Assembly: GCA_004123355.1 (NCBI GenBank)
Contig: SCHM01000001.1
Location: 4,456,001 to 4,520,000, forward strand
Direction of reading: 5' to 3'
DNA from: Amphirosellinia nigrospora
Lineage: Eukaryota; Ascomycota; Sordariomycetes; Xylariales; Xylariaceae
DNA: 64,000 bases
The notes below the pieces were generated by a model that searched no databases, had not been told where the DNA came from, and worked only from the letters and a program-made list of their open reading frames with translations. This document shows positions 39,418 to 50,430 of this stretch, piece by piece. Numbering within the stretch: the first letter of the stretch is position 1; each line of letters opens with the position of its first letter. The position numbers were made by a program, and so were the translations under genes.

Positions 39418-41015
39418 TCAGCCAATGCATCTGTGAGCCTTCATTTGATCAACACACTCCTGGACATCGCAACTATCAATGCAGCATGTCCTGCACCAAG
39501 GCTGCCCGGTCTCTCTCGACGAGTTGCCGCAGTTGAAGCACCACTGCGGGCGTACACCTTCCTTGTCAAATATACGAGATACCTCCCTCCTTCTCTCGAC
39601 GCCGTCCCGAGATAAGGCCCTCTCGAGTGCCTCCTTCGACACAAGATGCTGATCCATGCGCGGTAGCCATCTGACCCAATGGACCCAAGGCCCCGCATTG
39701 CTGGCGCCCATGGCCAGGAATGTGATGGCCACCTCCTTGTGTACAAAGAGGAAGGCGTCCAGGCCGCCAATGACGGCAAGCTCAGACTCATCTTTCGGGT
39801 CACCCGCCGCCGTCGAAGAGGCTTGGGCGATAAGCTCCTTCGCTCGCTTGGCCACCATGCTCCGCAGATACGTGCCGATGAGACGAGCGCGGCCGACCCA
39901 GTCGCCAGCCACGGCCATCTCGAGCACCCCTAGCGCATCGATCAGGACGGGCAGTTGAACGGCCTGCGTGACAACGGCCTGCCAATCGTAGATGGCCTGC
40001 CGGCGGCGGTCGAGCGCCACAATGCCCAAACGGCTTACAAGGGGCCGTCAAAGTTGATGGCGACGCCGTTGATGCCTAGGGCCTTGCCAAAGAATACGAG
40101 ATCGGGTTTGCCGCCGCTGCCGAAACAATCTCGGTATTCGGGTCGCTGGTGGGCAAAGGGAGCGCCGCACCTCAGTGCTGTGATGGTCTCATCGACCGCA
40201 ACGAGCAGGCCGTTGTCGGCGCAAGCTTGGCTGAGGTTGCGTAGCTCCGAGGGTGTCGTCACACGCCCGTTGTGCTGGTTGTTGACGATCTCAACCACCA
40301 CGCCAATGCACCCCTCTCGCTTCGCCGTCGCCAGGCGGGCAGACAGCTCCTCCTTGGTCTTTCCGACGAGCTCGACGCAGATACCGGGGCTGCCTGTGGC
40401 GTGGTCGCGCATGGCCGGTTGGGCACTGAGGTTAGCCTGAGGAAACGAACCCAGCGTTAGAAAGGCGTTCATGCTATTACAGCTTGGAACATATGTGACT
40501 TGCTATAGGGCCAAAGCCTGCGGCGTACGAGTCCTGGATCACAGCCCACCTGGGGTTGTCAAGATGTATCTCACTCCAGCCCAGCAAGGCAGCAAGCTCG
40601 ATTCGATTGAGAAGGCATCGCTCGTGGATGGAATCTGTGCTACGGCACTGCGACACGATGGCGAGTCGCATGAACATGCCGGCTATCGTAGTTGGACACA
40701 TGCCGTCCGTGACATGGCCGTGGAACGAAATGGGCATTGTGCTGCCAAAGAAATCTCTGATAACAGCAATGGCGACATCGCTCATCATCAGCTTATGCTC
40801 ACGAACTGTCACTCTGGGGTATTTCATGCCACGTACTCAAACCTGTCCATGTACTGGGACAGGATTTTCCCATAGCGTCTGCCCGTCTTGAGAGGATCGT
40901 CCCAGCTTTCCTGCATAATGGCACGGGCGACCGGACGGCATTGAAGCTCTGTGATGCCGAGCACTGAGCCCCACGTATTGTTGAAGTCGTGGTCAGGAGT
41001 GGCTGGTGTGTCCAT
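39418..41015 (-). CDS. Class III PLP-dependent aminotransferase-like protein with Cys-rich C-terminal tail
   Basis: The start at 41015 gives MDTPATPDHDFNN. Landmarks are FHGHVTDGMCPTTIAGMFMR, NPRWAVIQDSYAAGFGPI, and the cofactor region VAVDETITALRCGAPFA with Asp-Glu. The likely PLP lysine is in LVFFGKALGINGVAI. After a helical domain the protein ends with CFNCG, CRTCC, SCDVQEC and HRC, a zinc-binding-like cluster. An intron of about 44 bp fits at 40437-40480. Frame changes are needed near 40830, near the intron and near 40034 (one G missing between GPL and VSRLG). The family uses amino or keto substrates. The actual substrate is unknown. It shares a 730 bp divergent promoter with a methyltransferase. 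Confidence 0.68.
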
Positions 41016-41745
41016 TTTGCGTGAGGCGCCTGTCTGTTCAGACTATACTGCAAGTCATTCAGTTCATGAAGCCTAAACGGTCGGGCAGACAGACAAACGT
41101 GTTGACAGCGTGTTCTTGACTTGATCCTTTATGTGCATTATAATTCAATCGCCCATATAGCATATTCCTTCCTATTGCCTTGGCCAATGGGTCTACTATG
41201 GCTAATCCAATTGACGTAAACGCCCGTGATAGTCCACGTCAGTCACCATTTGACACAATCCTTCCGCCGATCACTATGGCAGCATGGTCAGCCAACTTAA
41301 TTAGAGCCATTAAGGAAGCGCCGTTCATATTACGTATCTGATGAACATACGATATTGGAGAAATATGTAGGGGTTTGATCACGCGTTGGGGCGACGGTGA
41401 GAGGATCAGCTATTTCTCAAGCAGGCTGCGACAGGCATAGCGAATGAGCTTCCCCTTCAGCATCTGCGTGACTACACCCTGTTGAGTGGTGCCGAACAAA
41501 ACCCCGCAGAGCCTGCATCCCCAGTACCGCAGTATTTATATTTGAGAGTCATTATATGGTCTCTCATGACGATCCCGCATCTATCCAACCTGCTGTTTCT
41601 CCTGCCCGTCCATATAGCCAAAGACCTTGTGCGGGCACTAACAGCGAGTCAACGAAGAAATCATGAGTCTTAATGTGAGTCTTGAGTCTTGAGTCTTTCA
41701 CTTTTACTATTTATTCTGTAGAACCAGTTGCTTACAGGTTAGAAT
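41016..41745. promoter_or_regulatory. Divergent promoter region, aminotransferase/methyltransferase
   Basis: This 730 bp stretch separates the two start codons (41015 minus and 41746 plus) and holds no credible gene. It must carry both promoters, which favours joint expression. No specific binding site is claimed. Confidence 0.5.
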
Positions 41746-42854
41746 ATGACTCCTAGCGAAGTTATCGATATCGGCGGCAGCCGACTGACAAGTCTATCAA
41801 GATGCTCTCCAAGCAGACTTCATGAATGACAGAAAGGTGTGGGGAAATACGTATCAGATATATTTGCCTTTGGCGACGGAGGCATAGAGCTCTGGAGAGA
41901 TGTTATAGCCTTGCCCGACTGGTATCAGACTCGAGAGGAGATAAGCCTTCTGCAGCAATACGGTCAGGATATTGCACGCCACGTACAGCCTGGCTCGAGC
42001 CTGGTAGATCTTGGCAGCGGGTAAGTTGCAAGTTGCCTAGTCTTTCACAGCAACAGACTGTAATCTGACGATCTGATCAAGGGACGTGGGTAAGATTCAA
42101 CACCTTTTGGACAATATCGAGACATTGCAGCGCCCAATTACCTATTATTCTCTCGATCTTTCCTGCTCGACCGTCTCTAGAGGCCTCGAGACTCTTTCGA
42201 AGCGCAAGTATCAGTATGTGAAACTTCTCGGCCTCTGGGGAACCTTCACCGATGCCAAGGCTTTTTTGGAAAAGCTTGAGGGTCCTCGCTTCCTCGTCTG
42301 TCTGGGGGCCGAGATCGGTAACGACCCGTTCGATTCTGCTGTGTCAGACTTGACCTCATGGGCATCTGTGATGCATCCCGAGGACCGACTGCTTATTAGC
42401 GTTGATAGCACTCAGGACAAAGACAAGATATGGCGAGCTTATCATGACAATGGCGGCGTAGTTGAGTCATTCATTAGACAGGGGATGGCGCGCACAAACG
42501 CCGTCCTCGGTCACGAGTGGTTTAACAACAGGGACTGGGTTCTTGAGGGCAAATTCTGGGACCGCCCTCTAGTCCATCGCTTCGTTTTGACCGCGGTGCG
42601 AGACGTTGTTTGCTCAGAAGTAGGGATTGCCTTCAAGAAAGGGGACAGGCTCCTATCATTTGAGAGCCATCGAAACACGCCGGCGGACATGAGACAGGTG
42701 TTTGTAGCATGTCCTCTGCAAGAACTCAAGTGCTGGAAATCACCAGATGGAGAATGCCGTAAGTCCCCATCGTTCGCTTCGTCTTATTTAATTTGCCGCT
42801 TTAGCACTAACGGATCATGCCGCAGACGAGTTTCTTCTTGCTCTCAAAGACTGA
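41746..42854 (+). CDS. Stand-alone EgtD/EasF-like SAM-dependent N-methyltransferase (histidine-specific MT superfamily)
   Basis: The protein starts MTPSEVIDIGGSRLT, typical of the fungal EgtD/EasF family. GGIELWRDVIALPDWYQTRE and the SAM loop SLVDLGSGDVGKI follow, then LLGLWGTFTDA, FLVCLGAEIGND and VLGHEWFNNRDW. Introns are exact: 42021-42081 (phase 2) and 42759-42825 (phase 1). The stop is at 42854. One or two frame changes are needed at 41795-41840. Relatives are EgtD, which trimethylates histidine, and EasF, which N-methylates dimethylallyltryptophan. In most fungi the EgtD domain for ergothioneine is fused to a sulfoxide-synthase domain (Egt1). Here no such domain follows, so an amino-acid-derived specialised metabolite is more likely than ergothioneine. 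That is inference. Confidence 0.78.
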
Positions 42855-43144
42855 ATACTACTCCTAGTCGCGCTCCGTTTTCCTCGTAGTTTTTAGTAAT
42901 AGGAACATCTCTACTATGTGGATACCTCCTTGTTGAATGAACCCGGTGCCGGGCTAGTCACTTAATACAGCAGGTATGGCAGTGTCATAGGATACGTACT
43001 ATCGCATGTATTATAGGAAAACAAGCCCTAAAGATATAATCATGTGCTCTTGCGCTGCTTTGTGTACAGCTAGAGCCTGTTATTATAGTAGTGAATGAAA
43101 CAAGAAATCCGCATACTGTATCTCCTTTTTTCAAGAATCGCAAG

Positions 43145-45477
43145 TCACGTCAAGCTCATCCAGCCCACCTGGTCCAACAGATATTCCACCATGTCCTCCC
43201 ACCATGCATGCCTCTGCCCAACAGCGACTTGTTCATCAAATGGGGCTCGAGGGCCCAAAGACATGTTCATCTAGCCATTTCCACAGCAATTGAACGGCAT
43301 TCCATACAGGAGGGACGTTCTGGGCCGAGACTTGTATTAGCTCACGATGCAGTGATAGCATGCCCGAAGACAAGGGCAGGGTGTATAATATCAGCAGTAA
43401 GGGGGTAAAAAATGAATCTTACCGATCTGCCTCCACCGGAAACTACGTTTTGGAACCATTCGCGTGCTATCGCTCGATCTCCTGGAGTGTAGGACATGAC
43501 GGCCATCAGAAACACCGGAAAGAAGGGCGACTGAGCCGTGAGCAATGGACCATCCTGAGGCAGGAGCTGAATACACCGACTCAGATCTTGCAAAGTGGAC
43601 CTCACATCGAGGTGTGATGGGGTTTCCTGGATAGAAATTAGACACAAATTCAATAGTTGCGGATATAAAGGTAGCCCCATTAGCTCTAGAGAAAGGGGAA
43701 AAGAAAAGTAAAAAGGTCGCAGAGAGTTCACAGACCTGAAGAATCGGCAGTGCAGGTAGATCTTAGCTGTACACAGCCATGCCTCACCCGACAGCTCGGT
43801 GACCTTGACGGGCGTGAAGACCTTGCCATGCTCGTCTAGCTCGCACGAGTCGAACAGAGCGGCTGCGGTCGCGTAGCCCTCAGAGAGCTCCGACCGCTGA
43901 CGGAAGGTGTCCAAAATCTGTTCCAGCTTTGAAGCGGCCATGGGAAGAATGATGGATTCTTGTGTCTCTTCCATTTCGGCACAGAGACGAGTGATCTGGG
44001 CCAGTATGTGGATGAGCTTGGGTGAGAAGCCCTTGGCTCCATAGATGGTGTGGGCCTCCTTTTTGGTGCCGCCCAGTAGCCACGAAAAATTGCGGTCGCC
44101 TGGTCGGGGTGGTAGGAGCGGAGACACCATTTCAGGGAGAATGCAGCCCACGGCGACGCAGGCCGACATACCGGCCCACGCCCGCGTGTACTGAACGTTC
44201 TCGGACTTCCAGTATCTATAGCCAGGATCCGAATGGTCGAGAATGGCTTTGGCTAGAAGATTGCCTCGGTGGAAATTGGGAATCTCTTCTTTGGGACGGC
44301 GCAACTCCCAAAATACTTCCTGTTATGTTTCTTGTGTTCAGGGATGGATTATACCTTGAAGCGAGGGCGCGCAACCTTACATCGTCAGCTTCCATCAAAA
44401 TGACTGAAGCAACAAGAGCCTCGCCCTTGCCTATCTCGTGGCACTCTTCCCGTGCCAGTGCTGCACTGATCAACTCTGATGCCTTGGCATAGTGGCGGCT
44501 GGTCCGCTTCCTGAGACTCTCATTCTGCACGTAGTCGAGGACGTAAGCCCCAGATAAGGCAAGGAGAGCCTCTTGGACGATAGGCTCCGTCTCTGCCATG
44601 GGCGCGATCTCTGTGAGCCAGAAGTTGTGCTTCGGGATCAAAGTTCGGCCTCGGCAATATGCCGTCAAGTCTGGCGAGCCGACGGTGCACAGGGTCAGTT
44701 TGTGTTTGCAAACGTGAAAACGGAAATGCGGGTAGCACTGATGGAGGGCACTGACAGAAAGTCAAGAGCTTTTGGTCATTGACGTCCAATTTTGAGCCTC
44801 TCCCAAAGTTGGAGGAAGCAGTGGCACAATTGCGTCCGGGGACTGCCTTCGTGTCACTGGAAACTTCTGATAGCGGCGGTGGTAAAAGCTAAGGGGCCTG
44901 ACACCGACAGAGTCATCAAAGCCCGAATCTGTCTGTTGGAGGCGAAATTTGATGTACCCGTTAACTTCCCCTTGTGCCGCGGTCTCGACGATGCCTCGTG
45001 CTTTATCGTACCTACCGATCGAACCTTCGGCAAACGGGTTCAGAAGACTGAGATTAATTTCACGGGAAGCTATTTCGGGGAGATTTGGGAACAAAACATC
45101 GGTGATTACGGACAGTTGAGGGGGATGTTTGACGAATCGGCCAAAGCAGCGATGTCATTCTCCCATCCTTGTCGAAGTTCTTCGGTCCCAAATAGCGTGT
45201 CGAAAACGATGGAATCCAAAGGTGCTTCTACCTCTTGGCCTGAGAAGCCGACAGAGAAGAATGATTGATCAGCCCATATTTCCTCATCGTCCTCGCCAAA
45301 AGAGTCCACTGGCAAAACGCTGGGTTGAGTGGCTATCTTGTGTACCCCAGAATGCCTAGAATGCCTCCCTTGGGCCTGACGTGCGGTTGGATGATCCACA
45401 TTGCGCCGTTTAGATCCAGCCAAGAGCCCACGGCTTGACGGCTCCGCTATTGCCTGCTCCGTATCTGACGAGGCCAT
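43145..45477 (-). CDS. Fungal_trans_2-type transcription regulator without a visible zinc cluster
   Basis: The C-terminal regulatory domain is clear: EPIVQEALLALSGAYVLDY, then EVFWELRRPKEEIPNFHR and DPGYRYW, PWLLGGT-like NFSWLLGGTKKEA, SPKLIHILAQITRLCA, and QSPFFPVFL before the end. Two introns fit exactly (44320-44380, phase 0, and 43341-43422, phase 0) and another is likely near 43625-43735. The C-terminus (WWEDMVEYLLDQVGW) runs to 43145 after one frame change near 43243. The N-terminus from 45477 keeps a KRRN patch, but the six cysteines expected for a Zn2Cys6 cluster are not there in any frame I read. The region around 44700-45100 also needs frame changes. It diverges from the C2H2 gene. 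Confidence 0.7.
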
Positions 45478-46002
45478 GGTCCAGTCGGAGGCTTAATTCC
45501 TTCTAGGCGTTGCTGTTTGACAAAGAGAAAGGGAGAACAAACACGTGTGACCCAGGGTAAGGCATCAGACGGAGGCAAACGGTAATCTCAGAGGCAGACC
45601 TTATATTGGAGAAACGAATAAGTCACTTGTTAACTACATTGGTCAACTCGCTAGCTATACGAACTTCTTCTTCCACGGCCTACCAGCGAGCATTTCCGAC
45701 TGGACACTTGTATCGATCTGACATGCATTGGTAGTGAGGCAGGCTGCCTAGGATCGGTATCAACCGCGGGGTATTGCATGACCCCAGCTTACTGCTTCTG
45801 CGCCCGAGTTGTGTGCATGCTCGCCTCAGATTTCAGAAACAGAAATAAAACACCCCAACCCCCGTCAAGTTTTCTCATTTCTCCTTTCTCATTTCTCTTT
45901 TCCCCTTTCCCCTTTCTCCTTTCTCGTTACTCATCCTCGCTTACCCCTTTCGGCTTTTTCCCTTTCTATTTGTCGCTCCCGGCCGCGGCTGGACGCGGCC
46001 CC
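45478..46002. promoter_or_regulatory. Divergent promoter region with pyrimidine tract
   Basis: This lies between the start of the Fungal_trans_2 regulator (45477, minus) and the C2H2 protein (46003, plus). From 45869 to about 45930 it is almost pure C/T, built from TTTCTC/TTTCCC units. This is a common fungal core-promoter feature, here probably for the C2H2 gene. Part of this tract recurs elsewhere in the window (see findings). Confidence 0.55.
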
Positions 46003-47050
46003 ATGGCCTTCCCACCGCCCATGGAACACACATTTCTTGGCAATGCAGCCGACAGCGAAGATCTCTCAAATATAATGCTGGCGCACCTACCTGAGATTGT
46101 AGCCGGACTGCCACCGCCAGAGTCGGGCACCGGCTGCTTGTTGGCCGACATTGGCAACTATTTAGTAAGGTCGGTGGTGATCCTATCTCGACTAAGTGCT
46201 GTTCTCGCCAATGGGGATCACATTAGGACATATGCCAAGCACGGAATTGAGTTCGTCTATCAAGGGACCGAGTTCTCGGATCTCGAATTCACGTATTATA
46301 TGAACAGCAAGCATCAGTCGCTTCGGTAAGCATTGTCCATGCTACCTAACCTAAGTTCCCTGCACCTGTCAGGGGAAATTATGGCATGAGTCCTTGAAGC
46401 CTTAATAACTCGAACACTTGGTCGCAGACGTATAGCCACGCAAATCGAAGACTCCGCCCGAGGTGTTGAAAGTCAGTGGGAAAACAGCAGAACGCCCCCC
46501 GATATAGTCAAGTCGTTTGGAAAACGTTCTGCCACAGCCGGTAGCTTTTCAACCGAAGCCAACGCGGTCGAGTGTGGACCAATGAATGACGCAGACCCTG
46601 GAAGTGGCGGAGCCGCCGGTGGTAGCATTTCTTCGTCAGATACCATGATGAGTGGTTCATCAGAACCGCCCTACTCAACGGAAGATGCTGCGCAAGCCTC
46701 AATTCAGCGTCATTTGAACTCACTTGCCGCCAGTGTGAGAGGTAAAGGCGATTACTATTGTCCGCTCGGGTACAGTGCACCAAAGGCGGTGTTCTACCAG
46801 ACGGCACAATTGTAATGTTCAAGCGGAATTCGGCTTTTAAGTAATCCTATCCCTCCTGGCCACGAGAGCCCTTTACTAACTGATGGGTTACTAACCTGAT
46901 ATGGCATGAAACAGAGCACACCTGCAGAAGCATTTAAAGGGTTTTAAGTGTGACATTCCGGGCTGCAAGAACAAGAAAGGGTTTGCTAGAGTAGATCAAT
47001 TACAACGACATCGAGAGAATGTTCATTATTCGGGCATTACTGGCACATAG
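46003..47050 (+). CDS. C2H2 zinc-finger protein
   Basis: Of several upstream starts, ATG 46003 (MAFPPPMEHTF) is preferred because the codons before it translate the promoter-like C/T tract. Introns fit at 46326-46427 (phase 2) and 46841-46914 (phase 2). The C-terminus has two zinc-finger units: YYCPLGYSCTKGG...FKAHLQKH, and FKCDIPGCKNKKGFARVDQLQRHRENVH with canonical Cys2-His2 spacing. The middle is Ser/Gly rich and disordered. One frame change near 46773 is needed inside the first finger (one T missing from AGTTGC). A DNA-binding regulator is likely. Its divergence from another regulator suggests a local regulatory pair. Confidence 0.72.
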
Positions 47051-47748
47051 GCACCTCGCCTAGGTCTGGTGCCTGGATTTCAACGTTTAAATTCAGGACT
47101 ATTGCTTACTTAAAAGTCTGTAGGGTTGACGAAATAACAACAGGCTTTAGGGATTGGCCGGGTAAGAAGTATTGAGTTAGTGATACCTAATGGATCTTAG
47201 ATCACGAAGGCTCGCGATAAAGAGTGAAATATGACATATAACGATATAGTTGAGCTAATTAATTATAATAAAATAAGTAATATAACCTCCTTATAATATA
47301 TATATTGAACGCCTTATGTTCTTACATATTTCTAATGAGAAGGGGTGAGTAAAAAAGAGAAAAGAGAAAACACGGCTAGGCCTAAACGTTCCTTGAAAAA
47401 AGGAGAAATGAGAAAACAAGAAACTGTGATTCAAGGCGGAGTGTGTCCAAAGTAGAGGAAACAATCTCGTGGCTCTCTGTATTCCAGGATGGACATGATT
47501 AGCTTTAATGTTTAAAAGCTAGTCGTTTCTCAATTTTTTTGGTCAAAATGTTGACGATTAATGTTCAAAGGAGGCAGATCAACTCATGGCTGAACGTCGT
47601 TAAGAGTACTACTTATGTTCGGTCTAGCAAATCTTCGTCATCAACCACTGCTGTTCATAATACTAGGTACAACACCTGCCTACAGCCGACGTGCATAGCA
47701 AAGCAACCAAACGCATAAGAGGTACATACTTTGTCACTTCTTGTAGCC
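47051..47748. other. Intergenic stretch with purine tract
   Basis: AT-rich at 47240-47310. At 47351-47417 it carries GA-rich tracts that are reverse complements of the C/T tract upstream of the C2H2 gene. No gene is supported. Confidence 0.45.
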
Positions 47749-48081
47749 ATGTCTGAGTCTCCATCCACAAGCTCAGCAGGACGGACAGGGTCGCTAGCTT
47801 GGGAGACCAGGGTCCCCAAAGCCATTCATCCACCAGCCATGTCACGGTGGCTCGGAGAAAAACCGCACCAGGCTAGCCCTATTGAGGGGCTGTTCCCGCG
47901 AGCACCACGCCCAGAAACCTCGAAAGTGGAACATAGGGCTGAAGCTCGTCTGGTAGAAGGGGTTTCAGACCGCGACAGACAGCTGTTGTTAAAAGGCATG
48001 TGTCGCTGCCAGCAGCATTGCAGTGAGCCGACACTTTGGTACGTTGGTGGTGCATTCGAAGACCTTCCCCATCACAGGTAG
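47749..48081 (+). CDS. Hypothetical protein, about 92-110 residues
   Basis: An uninterrupted frame from ATG 47749 encodes MSESPSTSSAGRTGS, a Pro/Arg-rich middle and a C-terminal CRCQQHC cluster. It has no recognised domain. It could be a real small gene, one exon of a larger gene, or chance. Codon usage is compatible with coding, but there is no independent support. Confidence 0.3.
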   Translation: MSESPSTSSAGRTGSLAWETRVPKAIHPPAMSRWLGEKPHQASPIEGLFPRAPRPETSKVEHRAEARLVEGVSDRDRQLLLKGMCRCQQHCSEPTLWYVGGAFEDLPHHR

Positions 48082-48767
48082 ATGCGCAGATTTCTCAGTA
48101 GTCGAATCGACTTGGGGACTGATTGACTGTCTTTTATTTAAAGGGTTCGAGTTGGTGGCTAGATTAAGCGTTTCTGGCGTATGGTGATGGAGTCCGAGGG
48201 TTAGGGGTGGTCAATCTCTTGTATGTCATAATTCTCATTGCATGTCGAGAAGAATCGAGGTGTGCAAGGCAAATGTGAGGTGGAAACACCTTATCATTAG
48301 CTGGAAAGCCTTGACTTCCTATACCTCTTCGATTTATCTGCTTTCGGTGATCTTGCGGGCTATTCACTATAGTTATACAGGTAATGATATAAAAGACGGG
48401 AATATCTAGAAGCATGATTCCATGTTATTCAAAGTTTACCCCTTAAATCACAGCCTAGTAACTAGGTACTTGGTTAATAGTAGGGGCTGGCTTATCGATG
48501 GGTTCTATTCAATCCAATGGATTGATTGATCTTATCACCCCTATTATGAGCTCCTTTATTCATAGACAAGTTTAACCAAATGAAGGAGAGTTATGTTATA
48601 TGCCTGCTGATGATAGCTGGATTATGTGAGAGATAGCTCCACTAACCCTGTTAGGTAGTATCTTATATAGGTAGCGCTTCCTATTTCGTCCTGGCCAGAA
48701 AAGGGACGGACCCACAGGACCTGCTCCACTACATACTAAGTACGTAAGTACATAGTATGTACCTAGT
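48082..48767. other. Intergenic stretch
   Basis: No gene supported. Close to the SDR stop (48725-48770) lies a palindrome-rich TACTAAGTACGTAAGTAC-like segment of the kind that recurs in other intergenic regions here. Confidence 0.4.
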
Positions 48768-49841
48768 TTAGTATGTCAACTTCTCGCCTGTCCACTTCAC
48801 ATAGTCGCCGCTCTCAAAGCCTTCGGCTTCCTCTGTGCCCAGTTTCTCAATAATCTCCACGAGCCCCTCCATGCACGTGTCCATGTCGTCGCCTCCATGA
48901 AAGTCTGTCATCTTAGTCGGAAGCCAACCTGGATGCACGCCAAGCGTGACTACCTTGGATCCTGTCTCGTGCAAATCGATTGCCATGTTTTTGGTGAGCT
49001 GGTTCAGTCCCGTCTTGGATACGCGGTACGGCGCGTTGCCGCCGTAGTTTCGGGCGACGCCGGCCATGTTGCCGGGAAAGGTGATGATTTTGCCTAGCGC
49101 CGAGCGTGACAGCGCTGGGAGGAACGCTTTTGAGGCCAAGAAAGGACCCTTGGTGAAATCGGTAAGAAACGCGCCGAAAACCCAAACAAAGCAAAGCGAT
49201 GATGGAGTACTTACCAGTGTGTTGACGTTGAAGTGGCTCACAAAGTCTTCAGCCGTCATCTCGTGAAAGCGCTTGTTGTCCCAATCAAAGTAAATTCCTA
49301 TCACAGTTCCAAGTCAGTGATTACAGGTCTAGCGGTAAAACTCAAGCGCCCGCGCAAGGTGTATTTATCGTAGTACCGGCAACGTTGACGAGCACATCTA
49401 GAGAGCGTTCACCGTATGCATCGGCAGCAGCATTGATAGATTTCTCGTCAGTGAGATCTACTTCAAACGTCTGGACCCCTTGCTTCTTGAGCTATCAAAA
49501 TGCGGACGTAATCATTAGCTGTTGAACGCGCACTAAGGATCGGGGGTGGAAACTTGGGGACGGGAACTAAAGACGGGCCCGGAGCAATATGGATACAGTG
49601 TGGGGTTTGCATACCTCAACTACGGAGGTGTCATCCCTGGTCTGTGGTCGGTACGTGCCAAAGACTTCGTAGCCCCGGGCTTGGAAGCGGTTTGCAAGCT
49701 CCCTTCCGATGCCCCGGTTCGCCCCTGGTCAATCATGAAGCGAGGTCAGTAAAGTATTTTATATCGTCAACTAGTGCAGGGCCGCGGAAAGTTAGAAAAC
49801 AAGCAAGTACCGATAATGAGAATGGTTTTGATGAGGTTCAT
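48768..49841 (-). CDS. Short-chain dehydrogenase/reductase, intact, five exons
   Basis: Five exons (49811-49841, 49615-49724, 49377-49491, 49215-49297, 48768-49148) total 720 bases and encode 239 residues with no frame break. The cofactor motif is GANRGIG and the NAG motif is NVAG. The Tyr/Lys pair is YRVSK. HPGWLPTKM is the usual C-terminal anchor. The strand where the catalytic Ser normally sits reads IITFPGNMAG, with Gly at the expected Ser position. The intron at 49149-49214 is 66 bp with no stop, so it is easily missed. The reaction is probably NAD(P)H-dependent reduction or oxidation of a small carbonyl or alcohol. The next gene upstream, on the same strand, is the flavin amine oxidase. 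Confidence 0.82.
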
Positions 49842-50430
49842 GGTGTTTCTTGTAGTGAAAAGGTATCGAGTGTTAACTTGCTGTGCCGTTCCAAGGCTGG
49901 ATATGGAAATTAGAGAGGGCCCGGGTGCGTGGGATACAAAGGGGAAATGGATGTCTTTTATAGGCGATGCGGCGCTGAGGCCATTGAAGGCTGCCACTGT
50001 AATTCATGCAAGTACCTCTTACACTTCCATACCTACCTGCTAGTGGGCACAATTATATCATGGACCCAAAGTCACCCATCGAGCCTGCTGTCGATGTCAG
50101 GTAGGGTAAGTAAGCGATTGGAGAAACCAAAGAACCTAGAACAAGAAGCTGGGCGGCACTAAGCACATGGAAATATCGAAGAATTGGTACCTGCTGCTGA
50201 CTGCTGTAAATAAGTACGCTAACGCCTTAATATAGCAGGTAATTCTCCTTTAAGGCTTCCCCGAACAGCCACGACGCTACCCATATGGGTTACACCTTAT
50301 ACATGTTTTTTTTCATGGTGCATTTTCTCATCACGACTCTCAATACCACGGATTACTTGTTCAGAGGCACATGCCAATACATAGACACTGTAATTTCCCG
50401 TAATATGCACAGGAGATACAAGTTTGTCCA
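49842..50430. other. Intergenic stretch
   Basis: Upstream region of the SDR gene and 3' region of the amine oxidase gene, both on the minus strand. No motif is recognised. Confidence 0.4.
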
